Positions 12,776 through 26,000 of a DNA stretch of 64,000 bases are shown in pieces. The notes beneath the pieces are model-generated. The model saw only the letters and a program-made list of their open reading frames with translations, ran no database searches and was not told the DNA's origin. The stretch is from Nereocystis luetkeana (taxonomy: Eukaryota > Sar > Phaeophyceae > Laminariales > Laminariaceae). Position numbers and translations under genes: made by a program. The stretch is from positions 310,001 to 374,000 of the forward strand of contig JARUPZ010000017.1 of the NCBI GenBank assembly GCA_031213475.1, in the 5' to 3' direction. Position 1 is the stretch's first letter; each line of letters opens with the position of its first letter.

Positions 12776-13399
12776 TCCTGCGTTTCGAGTATCAGCCATC
12801 AGCCTTGAGCCAGACAGGTACAGAGTATACTCTTACATATCTGATAAAACGTGGGATCTGTCTGTCTGTCCCTCTCTCTCAATCCGACGAAAGCTTGCTT
12901 GCCAGTGACATCTATCTGCGATCTAGAGACCACAGGTGGTACTCGAGAATCTCCCACACGTACCAGGTGCGTAGGTAAGCCGTGTATTGATTATCACCCA
13001 CACGCACACACATATATATCTCCCCAATCATTCTGACGAACGCCTGTCTTCGCAAGGACAACCTCTTGCGATTCCAGACACGCCTGCCAAGACTTGGGAA
13101 AACTTACCGACATACCTGGTGAATGTTTTACCCTACGTAACGTGGATGGAACTACTGTATTACCCTATAATAGATGGAACCAAAAAAACGCCGGACAATT
13201 ATTCATAATTGCCCAACAATGAAAAAATATACCAGGGTACCAGGTATGTATGTGTAGCGTTCCAACCCCGGGCATAAAAACGTAAAAACCACCGGGGGGC
13301 ACGTATGCTTCCTGCTACCAGGTATTGGTATGATACCTTGGTACCTATTCATAGTATACGGGAGGTCGGGCATTTCGGGGCGCGTCAGCAGGGTCCAAT

Positions 13400-13590
13400 T
13401 TGGCCTAAATATACTAGTTTTAGTGTATCAACGGTCAGTCAAGGGGGGTCAAAGCGCGGTCTTCAGCATCTTAACATACTAGTTTTAGCGCAGGGGAGGC
13501 CAGTTCAGGGGGTCAAATCGCTGTGTCCTAGAATCTAGCATCCTAAGTTTCAGTCTGCAGACGGTCAGTCAAAAGGGATCAGGGTCTCCT
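13400..13590. repeat. Degenerate tandem repeat, unit about 70-80 bp
   Basis: ATACTAGTTTTAG-like starts recur at about 13407 and 13475, and related GTTTCAGT at 13547, each followed by a GTCAGTCAAGGGGGTCAAA-like block. Confidence 0.6.
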
Positions 13591-13819
13591 ATTAAATAGG
13601 ATATTGTCTGGGGGCTGACTCCGTACCACAACGCTCCCACGACGGCGTTCTGAATGTTTCACCTTTCTACCAATATATTCCATGAAACCTGCACCACGTA
13701 CGTACGTTCCTGACGGCACCAGAGGGAAAGCCTGTCCCGTAAAAAAGAAGGTACCTGGTAGGCATGCCGCTTCACCGTTATTAGGTCATGGTGGGATGAA
13801 ATTATGAGCGCATGACGCT

Positions 13820-13895
13820 GTGCCAGCCTCTACTGTCCGGCATCGTCGACTGCTACTTCCGCGGGCGGCTTCGTCGTGCTTGCTTTTCGCTCCCC
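13820..13895 (-). pseudogene. Second downstream copy of the CSD gene C-terminus
   Basis: Minus strand reads KASTTKPPAEVAVDDAGQ then TAG, in the same frame as KASATKQAAEVAVDGDGQ then TAG in exon 28. Either a relic or an alternative last exon; no clear acceptor was located. Confidence 0.55.
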
Positions 13896-13939
13896 CCCAC
13901 CCCACCCCCTTGTGCAACCGCCGTCGCTTCCACCGCAAC

Positions 13940-14112
13940 CACGTACGACGGTACAGCAGTACAGCAGTAGTGCCGGTTGGCGCTATATATACTGGCTCCA
14001 CGTACGACGGTACAGCAGTACAGCAGTAGTCTCGGTCCCTCCATAGTGGCTGTATCATATGCTTCAGCCAACAATACCGGTACTATATATAACGCCAACC
14101 AACCGGCACTAT
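13940..14112. repeat. Direct and inverted repeats around ACGTACGACGGTACAGCAGT
   Basis: A ~48-bp block is repeated at about 13942 and 13998, and GTGCCGGTTGGCG near 13970 is inverted against CGCCAACCAACCGGCAC at about 14093-14109. Confidence 0.65.
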
Positions 14113-14464
14113 TCCCATCTGTGCCAGGCGATTTCACAGGCACTATAGCGGGAAGCCGGCACTATATCACTATCCAATGGACATCATATCCAACGGACAT
14201 CATAGAGGGAGAACTAGCACTACTCGATGCCGTTCACGATGGTGATGATGTGCTCGCATATCCTCGTTCCCCTATATAGTATACCCCATGGCGAGTAAGC
14301 AAAAGCACCGACCCGAAACTAGAAAAAGGCGTCCCATTGAAAACAAAAACAAGCATAAAATAAGGCGCGCACCGACAGCAGCAAGCAAGGGAATGGTACT
14401 ACTACTGCAAGGGCTGCTGGTGCGCTATGAAGGCATGCCGCCATGACAGCCGCTACTACCGTGC

Positions 14465-14525
14465 ACCACCGTCGATAGCTACTTCCGCAGCCTGATGCTT
14501 GCTTTGTTATCTTGCCTCCCTCCCC
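14465..14525 (-). pseudogene. First downstream copy of the CSD gene C-terminus
   Basis: Minus-strand GGCTGCGGAAGTAGC and adjoining bases match the end of exon 28; the frame is not kept. Lies 75-135 bp after the stop. Confidence 0.55.
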
Positions 14526-14598
14526 CCAGCTATATCGCTGCGACCGCGAAGAGGTACGACAGAATGAAACATATCTGGGTATGGCATTAGGCCAGCTT

Positions 14599-14886
14599 CT
14601 ACTGTCCATCACCATCGACTGCTACTTCCGCAGCCTGCTTCGTCGCGCTCGCTTTTGGATCCTCCTCCCCTTGTGACACCGTCGGTTCGGCGGCAATGTC
14701 ATCGGAAGTTGTCGCGTTTCCCTCTAGGGTAGTGGTGGAGGAGCTTGGCGCGACACCAAAATCATCGGACGTCGCTTCGTTTCCCTCGAGAATAGCGGAG
14801 GAGGAGGAGCTTGGCGCATAAAAGGACGCGCTAGCACGATGCCCAGCCTTGAATCCTGCGCCATCCGGTCCTAGGGCAATACGCAC
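14599..14886 (-). CDS. CSD gene exon 28: C-terminal tail and stop
   Basis: Acceptor TGTCGCAG|GTGCGT, phase 0; TAG at 14599-14601. Begins VRIALGPDGAGFKAGHRASA, then two tandem ~20-residue units (ILEGNEATSDD / TLEGNATTSDD), then an acidic Ala-rich end AEVAVDGDGQ. Copies of the last ~60 nt lie downstream at about 14465-14525 and 13820-13895. Confidence 0.8.
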   Translation of the reverse strand: MRIALGPDGAGFKAGHRASASFYAPSSSSSAILEGNEATSDDFGVAPSSSTTTLEGNATTSDDIAAEPTVSQGEEDPKASATKQAAEVAVDGDGQ

Positions 14887-17800
14887 CTGCGACAGCAGAA
14901 CAAGACGCATGCCACCCGCGTGATGCATCAGCAAGTGACCCAGTAATACCGCACTTACACAAGTAGGACGGCTTGGACGGTTTCCTTCTTCCCTTATTTG
15001 TATCCTGTTCACCCCACCCGACCCCACCCCTCGCTTCCCAGACCCACCTATAATTTTCCGTCCCCACCCCACCCCACCCCACCCCACCCCACCCCACCGC
15101 ACACCACCTCGAGCACCGCGAAATCGCACAACCGAAACCACCTAACCGAGTACAAGTATTGCTGTTGAATATCGTATCGGAAGTTTCGACATATCGAACT
15201 ATGAAGTATCAAGTATCAAGTATCAAACTTTCGATAACGTATCGGAGGCGTTTGGCCCTCGATCCCTTCTCATTACATGCCGTGCTCCTACTGCTCCCCA
15301 TCCCCCGTACTCTTCATGCCGATGAAAAAGCAAAGCAAAGCAAACATGCCTTCATGCCTTCATGGTATTCGAATCGCATAGAATTGAATTGTTTGTTTTT
15401 CGGTGTTGTTTGGCACTTTGTTCTCGTTCGATATCGTATCGAGTACGATAGTTCTTCCCGTTCGGTATCGTATCGACTACGATAGCTCTTCATCGATATC
15501 GTCTTGTATCGATTATCGTTCAATATCGTATCGATTTCGATTATCGTATCGATATCGTCTTGTATCGATGATCGTTTGATAGCAATCAGTTCTAGTATAA
15601 CAGGACTATTCAAGTCGCTTCGCTCAGGAAGGAAAAGCACATCAAATTACTATGCGAAGCGGACAAAGGTCCATGATTGAATTTAGTTTTTTATCATGGT
15701 CGTAGTTGAAACTGGCGACTTGATAATGCCAAGAGTCCCGCCGCCATGCTTCAGGAGAAAACAGCTCGGACGCCACATACGCTTCGCATCGCGGGCGGTT
15801 GCCGTACGTACGTACATACCCCAGGTAGGGTACCTAATTTATTCTTTGGTATGTTGTACCAGGTATGTACGAAAAAAGAGAAAAAACTGCACGGCACAGC
15901 GGCACAGCAGCACCGCAAAAACATTGTAAAATGCAACCGAAAAAATCGGGAAGAAAAAAAAATCCCCGTCCCTCTCCTGAATATATGTTCTGCCTGTTTG
16001 GAACACCTTGCACCGGTCAAAAATAAAAATAAAAATGAACAACAGATATTCTCTCTCATCTCTCAGCCTCGTACACCGCCCGGCCCTCTCGCGACCACCT
16101 CGCCACTGATTCGGTGCTGGTAAAGCTTTCCTCACTCTCTGCCACAGTCAGCCCCGTCGCCCGCCTCACGGGAAGCCCGGTGCTCACCGTGGCCGTCGTT
16201 CGCCAGCTCGACAGTATTGGTATACTCAGACTGGGAGCTTCCTCTTTCAACTTCAGGTTGGTTGCTAAAATAAGCACCGCTTGAATAGTATCTTGCAATT
16301 TCGAACGACCCTTATATCTCGTACATACTCTATCTAAAATCACAAATTGAGGCAAGACACACCCCGTTCATGCATCCCTCCTGTCTCGAGGCGCACGCGA
16401 CGCCTAGGCACGAAAGCGGCGACCGCGCTCCTTGCAACCCCCCCCTCCACCCGTCAGCACCCGCTGACACCCGCGACGGCGCCGGGCTCTCCCGCGGTGC
16501 CGTACTCGGAGTACACGCACGCACATAAAACGAAAGAAGAAAAAAGGAAGAAAGGACCGAAAGTGCCAAGAGAAATGGAGAAAACAAAGAACCGCTGGAA
16601 AGGTCCGGCAAATAATAAAAGGAGGCGGTTTCGAAGTGGGAGCTCTGAAAGGCCAGGGATGCAGGGATGTACCAACCGAGCACGCTCAGAGATTTAGATC
16701 TACTTAAGTGGTTCTATAGTATTATTAATAGTAGAATACCTGGGGTCCCTTCTGCGAGTCGCGAAGGTTGAGGTTCAGCCGCTGCCGAGTCCCAGCCAAG
16801 GTCTTCAGATCCTGATAGTATCATATAGCAGTGTCAACGTATCATGTGATGATGTGATATGAGTGTGATGATGTCATACTAGCATTGAGATGATGTGATG
16901 TTACCGTGTGTGGTGCCGTGGCAATAGAGTTATGATGCGTGATATTTAATAATAGTATTGTGATGATGTGATATTAGTGTTGAGATGTTGTGATATATTC
17001 TTGTGTAACGACGTCATACAACTATTTAAATAAAGTGTGATATGATGTCAGTGCGGTGATGTGATCTTACACTACAGCACTAGTGCCAACTTTGATGCAA
17101 TACTTCGTATTAATAGTATGCACAGTAGTATCACATCCTGACGCTCATATCATACCTGGTACTGTGTGATGATGTCGTATTAATAGTAGGAAGAAATACC
17201 AGGTATTATATCAGCGTGCTGATGTGATACTACTGTAGTGTAATAGTGCAATGATGTGGCGATATTATGATATACCAGGTACCTTATACCATTAACAGTG
17301 TAGTGATATGATATCAGTAAAATCATAGTGATGATGTGTATCCGAGTAATATTAATATAATAGTGTAAGAGTACACAATAGTGTGATGGTGTGATAGTAT
17401 GTGAGGGTATAGGCTACTAGAGCAGTGTGATCACATGGCGTTGTGTGACGATGTGAACAAAACTTGTGGCCGCACTTCGAAATACGATATTAATCCCAGC
17501 GGTAAACAGTTATTCCCCGGGCAGGCAGCCGCACCCACCTGCACCCTCACTGTTCCCACGGCACGTCCGCCACCCGACGGGTTTCCAGCGGTTGTTTCTT
17601 GCGGTTTTCCTCCGGGGGGCGGGGGGGGCAACAAAAAGTCGACCTCATCGCCAGTCCTGAGGGGTCCGGCCGCTCCTACCATCTCCTGCAGGGTCCATGA
17701 ACGGTGCATGAACGGTCAACAGCAATAACAACGGTCGAAAGTCAACGGTCAAGAGTCGACGGCCAAGAGTCAAAGAAAAGGTCAACCGCCAACAGAGGGT

Positions 17801-19986
17801 CAACAGCAACAGAAAGCTCAAAAGTCAAATGACGGCACACGCATGGTCAACGGTCAAATAACGGCAAGCAGTCAACAACAGTCAACAGTCAACGACCGAG
17901 AGTCAACGAAAGGTCAACAATCAGCAGACGGCCAACAGTAACATAACCGTCAACCGTCGACGAAAGGCCCATTATCCCCCTGTGTACAGGTACGAGTATC
18001 ACTTCAAAAACTGCGTCCGCCTTTTAGAGGCCAAAGTACTTGCACTTAGTGTAGGATCATTTTGGCAGTGGTGAATCAAGTCCCGATATGGGTTCGTAAA
18101 ACGACTAGCAGGTATTAATATGAATAGGTGCTTGCCTTCAGTGAGAAAAAGACGCGCTCGCCACCCCCCGCCGTTGCAGCTGCGCAGTCCGCCCCGGTTC
18201 CCTTTGCCTTCTCACCCTCACCGCCCCCAGCTACTGTTACGGTTACTGCCGCCGCCGCTACTGCCGCCGTTGCCACTACCGCTGCCGCTGCCGGGGGTTC
18301 GGCGTTAGTGGTAGCGATAGCATCGGTAGCATTAGCGCTGTCCTTGTCGGTATCGCCAGCATTAGAGGTAGCCTCAGCATTAACATTAGCATTGTCAACA
18401 GCATTGGCGTTAGCCGTGGAGGTAGCACTGGGAGTAGCAGTGGCACCTTCAGCGGCGACCCTGTCGTCCTGGACTGAAGTCACTGGGGACAATTCTACGT
18501 GCGCTATGCCGCCCTTGGTGTCAACTTCGAGCACCTTGCCCCTCCTGTTTTGGTTGATAGGGTAGGATAGGCAGCATCACGTTTGAAAGGATGGGATACG
18601 GGTTAGATAGGGTAAGGATACAGTATCATGGGATAGCATAGGATAGGGTGGGGCGGGGTTTTTAGTGGTAGGCTAGAGCAGGGTAAGGTACGGTAGGGTA
18701 CGATAGGGTAGGATAGGTTAGGGTAGAGGGTAGGGTAGGGTAAGGTAATGTAATGTAGGGAGGGCAGGGTGAGGTAATGTAGGGAGGGCAGGGTAAGGTA
18801 AGGTAGGGAAGGGGAACGCTGGGTAGGGGAGGGGAGGGGAGGGCAGGGAAGGGTAGGGGATTACAGGATAGGAATGGATACAATAGGGTAGAGTCACAGT
18901 ATCGCAGCAACAGCAATATCAGCAACACCACAAACACCAGGAACACCAGAAACATCAGCACCAGCACCAGCGCACCATCACAATCACCGCCCTCCCCAAC
19001 AACAACACCAAAGCTCACCGGCAAGGCACACCGCCCTTAGCAACAAGCATCACCCTGCCCGTGCGCTGGCTGTGGTGCCGCTGCCCCTTCCTCGCTACGA
19101 CCGAAAACTCAACCAAGTCCCCCCTCCCAAACGAGGCACAAGGCAAGGCCGCCACCGCCCCCGCCGCCGCCGCCGCTGTCGGCACCACCGCTGCTCCCTG
19201 AGAAGCCGTTTCCCCTGAAGCGACGACCGACTCCTGAGTCCCACCGTCATGGGTTTCACCGCCAGGGGTAGCCGAAGGGTGCTGCTCCGCATCTGTCGCC
19301 AGAAATCTAAGGAGGCTGAATCTAGCAGGTGCTTTCAGGGCGGCGCCCCCCCCACCGCGAACACGTCTCTTGTTGGGGGAAACCCCGAGTACGTTATTGG
19401 CGTTCAACCTGTCCAACGGTGATGGAGACGGCGCTTGCTGCTGCTGCTGTAAGAAGTTGGGATCGAGAAAAGGGGGGGGGGGGGTAAGGATGGAAGGGGA
19501 AAGGGGGGCGGAGTGGATGGGGGGGCGGGGGGGGGTGAGAGTGGATGCGGATGCGGGGGGGGGGGGGGGGGGAGTTGGGGGAGAGCGAGGAGGGACGCAT
19601 GCTACGGGTGGAGTGTACGAATGCTGCTGATGCTCACCTGAGGCGCTCTATACTAATAGTGAGTCAATAATAGGTCACTAGTAAAAGTCACCCACAAACA
19701 GAATTCCAGAAAAAAAAACGCTAGACCTCATAAACAACTCGATGGCCTACAGCAGTAGGTAATACCTGGTATGATTCAATGGCACATACCATACTGGAAA
19801 ACCCGCCTAGGATAAGGCATGCATCCTTAGTGCCTAATTGGCTAATTCCTTGCTTCAGGAGTGTATTAGCAAATTATATAAAATGGTAGTAGTCAGTGAG
19901 AGATGCCTTATGATTGATGATGGCATTGATGATGATGATGATGGTGATGTTGATGATGATGATGATGACGATGATGATGGTGATAT

Positions 19987-20017
<31 letters not shown>

Positions 20018-23000
20018 GATGGTGATGGTGATGGCGGTGATGATGGTGATGTTGCCACATGAACTCATTGCCCTCAGATATAACCCGTGGTCACAAAAAA
20101 AGGCTAAACAACGACTACAGATCAACAAATACCAGGTACCAAAACAACGCGAGCACCGCACTACCAGCACGTAACAGGAAACGGCAACAAACAAACTCAA
20201 CTGTAGCATGGCTGGAGGCGTCTTCGGGGGGGACGCGACCATAATAACCTAGCCAACGACTGCAACAACTAATCGGCGGCGTACAGTCAGCCAATTCGCA
20301 GTCCTATACCCTTACCGCAGCATGGTTGGAGGCGTCTTTGGGAAGGGACGCGACTTGGAGACCAGCGGAGGCGAGCATACGCTGCGCCTTGCTTGCCTCC
20401 TTCTCTACCGCCGCGGCCGCTGATGCTGCTGCTACTTCACCTGCTGCCGTCTCGGGTAGCTGTTGGAGCAGAAAACCAGGGTCAATGGGAGAGAGGGGGG
20501 GGGTGCCGGGGGGGGCGGTAGGTGCGGCGGGTAGGAGGGAGTGAGTGAGAAGGGTGAGCGCTGAGTACATGCGATTGGGGGGTTGGGAGGTGAGTGGGTG
20601 GGAAAGGTGAGGGCTGAGTACATGCGACGGGCTATGCTATGCTCTGGTAGGGGGGGGTACACTATACTCTACTAACCCCCTACTATTGCTCTACTACTTT
20701 AGTACTCTACTTTTATGCTCGAAATTCTCTGACTGACTGCACTGAGTGGGCTCATACTATATTAATACTCATCTCAGGAACTGCCAAAATATCAAAATGT
20801 GTTCACAGCAGTGTCTCATTTCCATTAAACTTACGTCATTTCCTTCGCCGTTGGTGGCGGCCTTGCCCTTTGCCTCCACCGTCTTGTCGTGGAGCATGAC
20901 CAGCACCCCTTCCATTCCCGCCGCGCTCGCCATCGCGTCCTGTACCACGCACAGACGCGCAAAACACGCCATCCCCGAGGACACAAGGACAGTAGTAGAA
21001 TGGCAGGAGAAGAGCTCAATAGGACAGCTCAATAGGACAGCATTACAGGATTTAAAAAGGCATGGCGACGAACAGCAGAACACAGCGGCGGTACCACAGG
21101 ACAGGTACAACATTAACACAACAGTTCAACAGTTGAATAGGACAGCACTGCGTCATGTCTTCACCTTACCAGGTACGGTATTCAATAACCGTCCAATCCG
21201 CACAACCGACTGACTTACAGTTGAGTTTTTACTATTACTAGAATAACAATAACTACGGGGGTATTCATTCGAGAATGCCAGACATATTGGCTTAGGACCT
21301 GCCCATTCTATTGAAAAAAAAACAAGTCAACAATTCACCCACTGTTTTTTTTTCTAGCGATGCCCTCAGGAAAAACGAAAAATTGCTTTCTCGACGATTT
21401 TCGTCTCTATAAGTACCTGGTACCAGTATAACTTACGCTTTGGTGAACGTATGCATCACGTTTGAAGAAGCTCACCTTCTCACTGTCAGCGCCGCCGACA
21501 TTCCTAGGCGCGACGACAACAACACCCACGAATCGGGACGGCAGCGACTCCTCCGTCGGCAGCGTCCCCGGCTTAAGCTTGCGCACTCGTAAACCCAGAG
21601 GCCTACCCTGCCTCTGCCCCAAGCGAAAGGCCACCTCCTGCCCCTTCTTTATGAGAACCCTCCCTCCCTTAACGCCATCACCGCCACCGCTGCCACCGCC
21701 AGCACCACTGATATCAGCACCCCCAGGCGGGCTATGAGCAGCACTCCCCTCTTTGCCCCTCGCATCTGCACCTGCGCTTGCCCCCCCCCCTCCTCCCTCC
21801 TCTGTCACCACTTCCGAAAGGTGGAAGAACACCCTCTCGTCCACGTCAAGCATGTCGATAAACCCGAAATGCCGCTCCAATTGAACGAGGGACACGACTC
21901 CCATGCACTCGATGTCTGCCTGTCCTCCACCTCCACCACCCACACCGCCGCGGGCGTTCATGCCCACGCCACCACCGCCGCCGCCCCCAACGGCTACATT
22001 TTGCATAACGTTGACGTCCCCAACGTTACCGTTGGCGGGTTTGATTTGGTCTGCCGCGCGCTTGGTGACCTTCACGTTCGTCGCTCGCCGCTTCATGGTC
22101 CTGTTCACACCAGACCGATGGTTCACAAGCACAAGGCATGATGGACGGATGAGCATCTACAGTATACATTATACAGTTTACAGTGTATGTATCACGGTCT
22201 GCCGTAGCATCATCTAGATCTTTGATATTTTAATTGATCCTTTCTCTACTGCAGGAATGACTGTTCAACTGCTCAACCATTGAGCGCCACGGAAAAATAA
22301 CCATCTACAATTATCTACATCCCTCGATTTGAAATACACGTTGCGCTATTTCATAAATGAGTGTCTAAGCACGGGGCATCACCCCCATAACCAAAACCAG
22401 CTCCAAGTCCAAAACTCATACCAACCCCGAACCACATCCAAAACCAAACCCCGAAACCAAAAAACCAAACTCACCCCCTGTTGAGTATGACATCAAACGT
22501 AACCAGGTCTCCCCTCTGGGCCGCAGCAGCCGCAGCAGCCGCCGCGGCCGCGTAGCCCCGCTCCGTGCGAAAATCTTGCGTGAGCTTCGACTTGCCCATC
22601 CTCTTAGGTCCAGCCTTGTCACCCTCCCCTCCTGCCGCTCCTTCATGACCACCCTTGGCCTTACCGTCCGCAGCTGCTTCGTCCGTGTCTTGGGGTTTGT
22701 GTTGCGGCTTGGTGGAGGCCGTGTCCTCGCGGGAAAAGGGGACGGAAAGCGATCGCTCCCCGTTCTTCCGACAGAAGTCGTTTTTTTCAAGGATTTACCG
22801 GATTTCGGGGGAGGCGTGTGCGCGCAGAGGAGGGAGGGCACAAGAAAATTAGTAAGTATCTTGGGATTTATGTTTGGGCTTAGTGAAGGCCGTGTCCTCG
22901 CGGGAACAGGGGACGGATAGAGATCGCTCGCCGTTCTTCCAGTGAGAGGCGTTTGTTTAACGCAGAGGAGGGAGGGGATAACATTGAGCGAGTTGCCAAA

Positions 23001-26000
23001 TTATACGGCTGATCTAAAACGCAGGGGATATGGCATGCCTTACAGGGAATAATAGGGCATGCCTTACAGGGCATGCCCCTCATAGGGCATGCTTTATTAG
23101 TTTTAAGCTGAGTTAGGCCGGACATCCTACAGAAGGTGCGAAGTTGGATACCCTCACCGTCGGGCCGAAGAATCTCCGGGAAAAAAGGTGTCTCCGAAAA
23201 ACCCCTACACACCACCCTTTTCTACTGCCTTCTACCAACACAACAGTTGACGACAATGCCTCAATGCAACTCATACACCAGCGCGAGCTTCTAGTAATAC
23301 TAGTAGCAATAGCGAGAGTAACGCATGCCCTATCTTCACATACTGCTGTAAGCTGTACCATTGTGCTGTAGTACTAGTAGTCGTCGCCTGTCATTTACTA
23401 CCCGTGAACCGGCTGGCATGCTAGTGCGCTCGCAGATCGACTTGCCGTACATCAGTACATACAGCAAGGTAACAGCAAGGTAACACCCCCCCCTCGCCCG
23501 CACAGAAGTATAATAATTCCTACAGTAAGCTGGTTTTCTCGGCATCAGGGAGAGTGCAAATGACAAGCGATACGCCTTTTTGTTCATCTGTGCCCCCCTC
23601 AAGACATGTTTCCGAGAAAATCGGCTCCGAAATTTGTCCCAGGAAGTGTGTTCTCTTAACGTGTTATACTCGTACGGTACAGTACTGTATGTTTTCCTGA
23701 CTACCTGTGCATGCCGATTCTTAAGGTTTTTTCGAGACCCCGAACAAGGGTACTGTACTATAGGAGGGCAACGAGATACCGTATGTATGACACCTAAGAT
23801 AAGACTTATGATCGAACACACCATATACCGGGATGAATTTCAGAGCCGATTTGTCCAACCCATGCCAAGGGGGGTGGGTACCCGTAGCGAGAATGGTGCC
23901 TTGGGAAAGATCTAGTGAGGATTTTTCCATAGACTGCTGTATCGCTCGCCGTTTCCACTTTGCCCGCTGCCGAGAAAGTCACCACAACAAACGGCGGTGT
24001 GCTATTTTATCACCCTAGTGTGATAGTTTGATAGTGCCATAGTCTCATACGGTAACGCTAGCAATGTAACAGAAACAGCAACAACACCGTACGAGCCTTC
24101 ACGAGGAATGCAGGAACACGTGCGCCCGGCCGGACTACATATACGCGGTATCACATCGCAGATCTTGCAGAGCTGGCGATCGCCAAATAAATCTGCCCAA
24201 CCCACAGCTGACATCAGATGCACTTTTGTATACAAAAAACGGTTGTTGAAATCGCAAAAAAACGCCATGATAGATGTCAACTCCTGGTGTTTATCGCTAT
24301 GCGCGGGCCCCAAACACTTGAACACCAATTTGACGCGTGTCTCTTGTATCAGTCGCTGCACTGTATGCTGTGCGTTTTTTTTTTTCCATGGTGTATTTCG
24401 TGTACATTCCGTAGCCTCTTATAAGGGATCACACGTAGTGCGGTAGTCCCACATGTATCGTTTTCCCTTACCGCCGGGTCTTTTAGAAGGGACTGCCTAC
24501 CAGGTACTGTGTAGCATACCTTGCTTCTGTCCTTGACAGTCTGTAACTTCTCCTCTACCCTCTTCTTCTCCTTCTCCTTGATAGCGGCGGCTTCCTCCTC
24601 AGTCTCCGGCTGTTGTCGGACACAACACACCAGCACAACGCACGCCACGTCAATTACAGCACACGGCAGATACGACGCACATTTAGCGCAACATCCAATA
24701 CAACACGCATACACATACACGACACTAACAATTCAACTCCGTCAGAAGATACAAAAAGCGTTGAGGTATTGATGTTACTGCCCAAACAGCCCTTACCGTT
24801 GCGGGTAGATTGAGTACTACAAGGTACAACGCAGCAGCACAATACACGCCTTCCTGCTCTGTTCAAGGCTGTCCTCGGAAACACCACGCGCCACGGCCAT
24901 CAAAACACACCCAGCGCAACACATCGAACACAACAGATCCAATACAACGATGATCAATAACACATGCAACAACAGCAACGACATTCGCACCAACAGCACC
25001 GCGATACCAACAGCAACCGCAGCATCAACACCAGCAACACCAACAACACCATCATAACCAAAAACAACAGGGTTATGGTCAGGGCAACAAAATAGGGTAG
25101 TAGGACTCCTCGAAGTATTCCAAGCAACCATAATCTTCCCGCTGAAACCACAAGCTCGTCAGTCGCCAAAAATAAAAATAGCCCTTTCCTATAGGAACTT
25201 GGGAACAGTGGGAAGGTGGAGAAGCAACACGGGACCCTTTCCTTGTTTCCCTCACCCCTGTTTGTAACGCCTCTTTCGTCACTCAGCAAAAGTGCGAAAA
25301 TTACCTATTAATAGTTCCTACGTACTAGGCCCTAAACAACAGTGAGAAAATGGAGGAAAAGTACACCCCATCCCCGAAAGCCCGAAAGCATAACAAACAA
25401 CCAAACCCGGCCAATCATCCCCCACCCCCTCAACGCAGTCGATGCTGGCACGATACCTTCCAAACCCGAATGGGCCCACAAGATCCCCCCCCTTTGGTTT
25501 GATGCCCCAACCCTTCAACCCCAGCGAGGGTCTGAGCGGCGTTTCTCTCGCCCGCAGATAGATCGTTGGGGAACACGAGCTCTTTTTCCGTGTTTTGGGT
25601 CAAAAACTCCTGCAAACGTGCCACGATCTGAATTAGCGGAGGGGGGGGGGGGGGGGGGGGGGGGCGGGGGGGAAGGGGAGGGTGACCAACAAACGTTGTT
25701 AATATATGAATTAGTGTGAGTAGTATGCTTCTTCTTGTTCTTCTTGTTCCTAACAGTATACGTAGTATTTATAGGGTAATTTCTACCATATCAATCAATA
25801 TATTACTACCACGTTTGCCATCTGACAGTTATGAGTCATTTCTGGCATAAAGGTCAAGTGGTTCAGTCAGAAGAAGCTACCCTACCAAGAGAACCACAAC
25901 ACCCATGGAGACCAAAGAGAGGAAGAAGCTCATTGTCCCGCACTATTATTAATAGTAGGGTTTTGAAGGAAGGAAATTGCTGTATGGAAGGCCGCTGTGA

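Noticed and set aside
19914-20174. Poly-Met/Asp/Ser ORFs
   Set aside because: They are six-frame readings of a (GAT)n microsatellite in intron 24.
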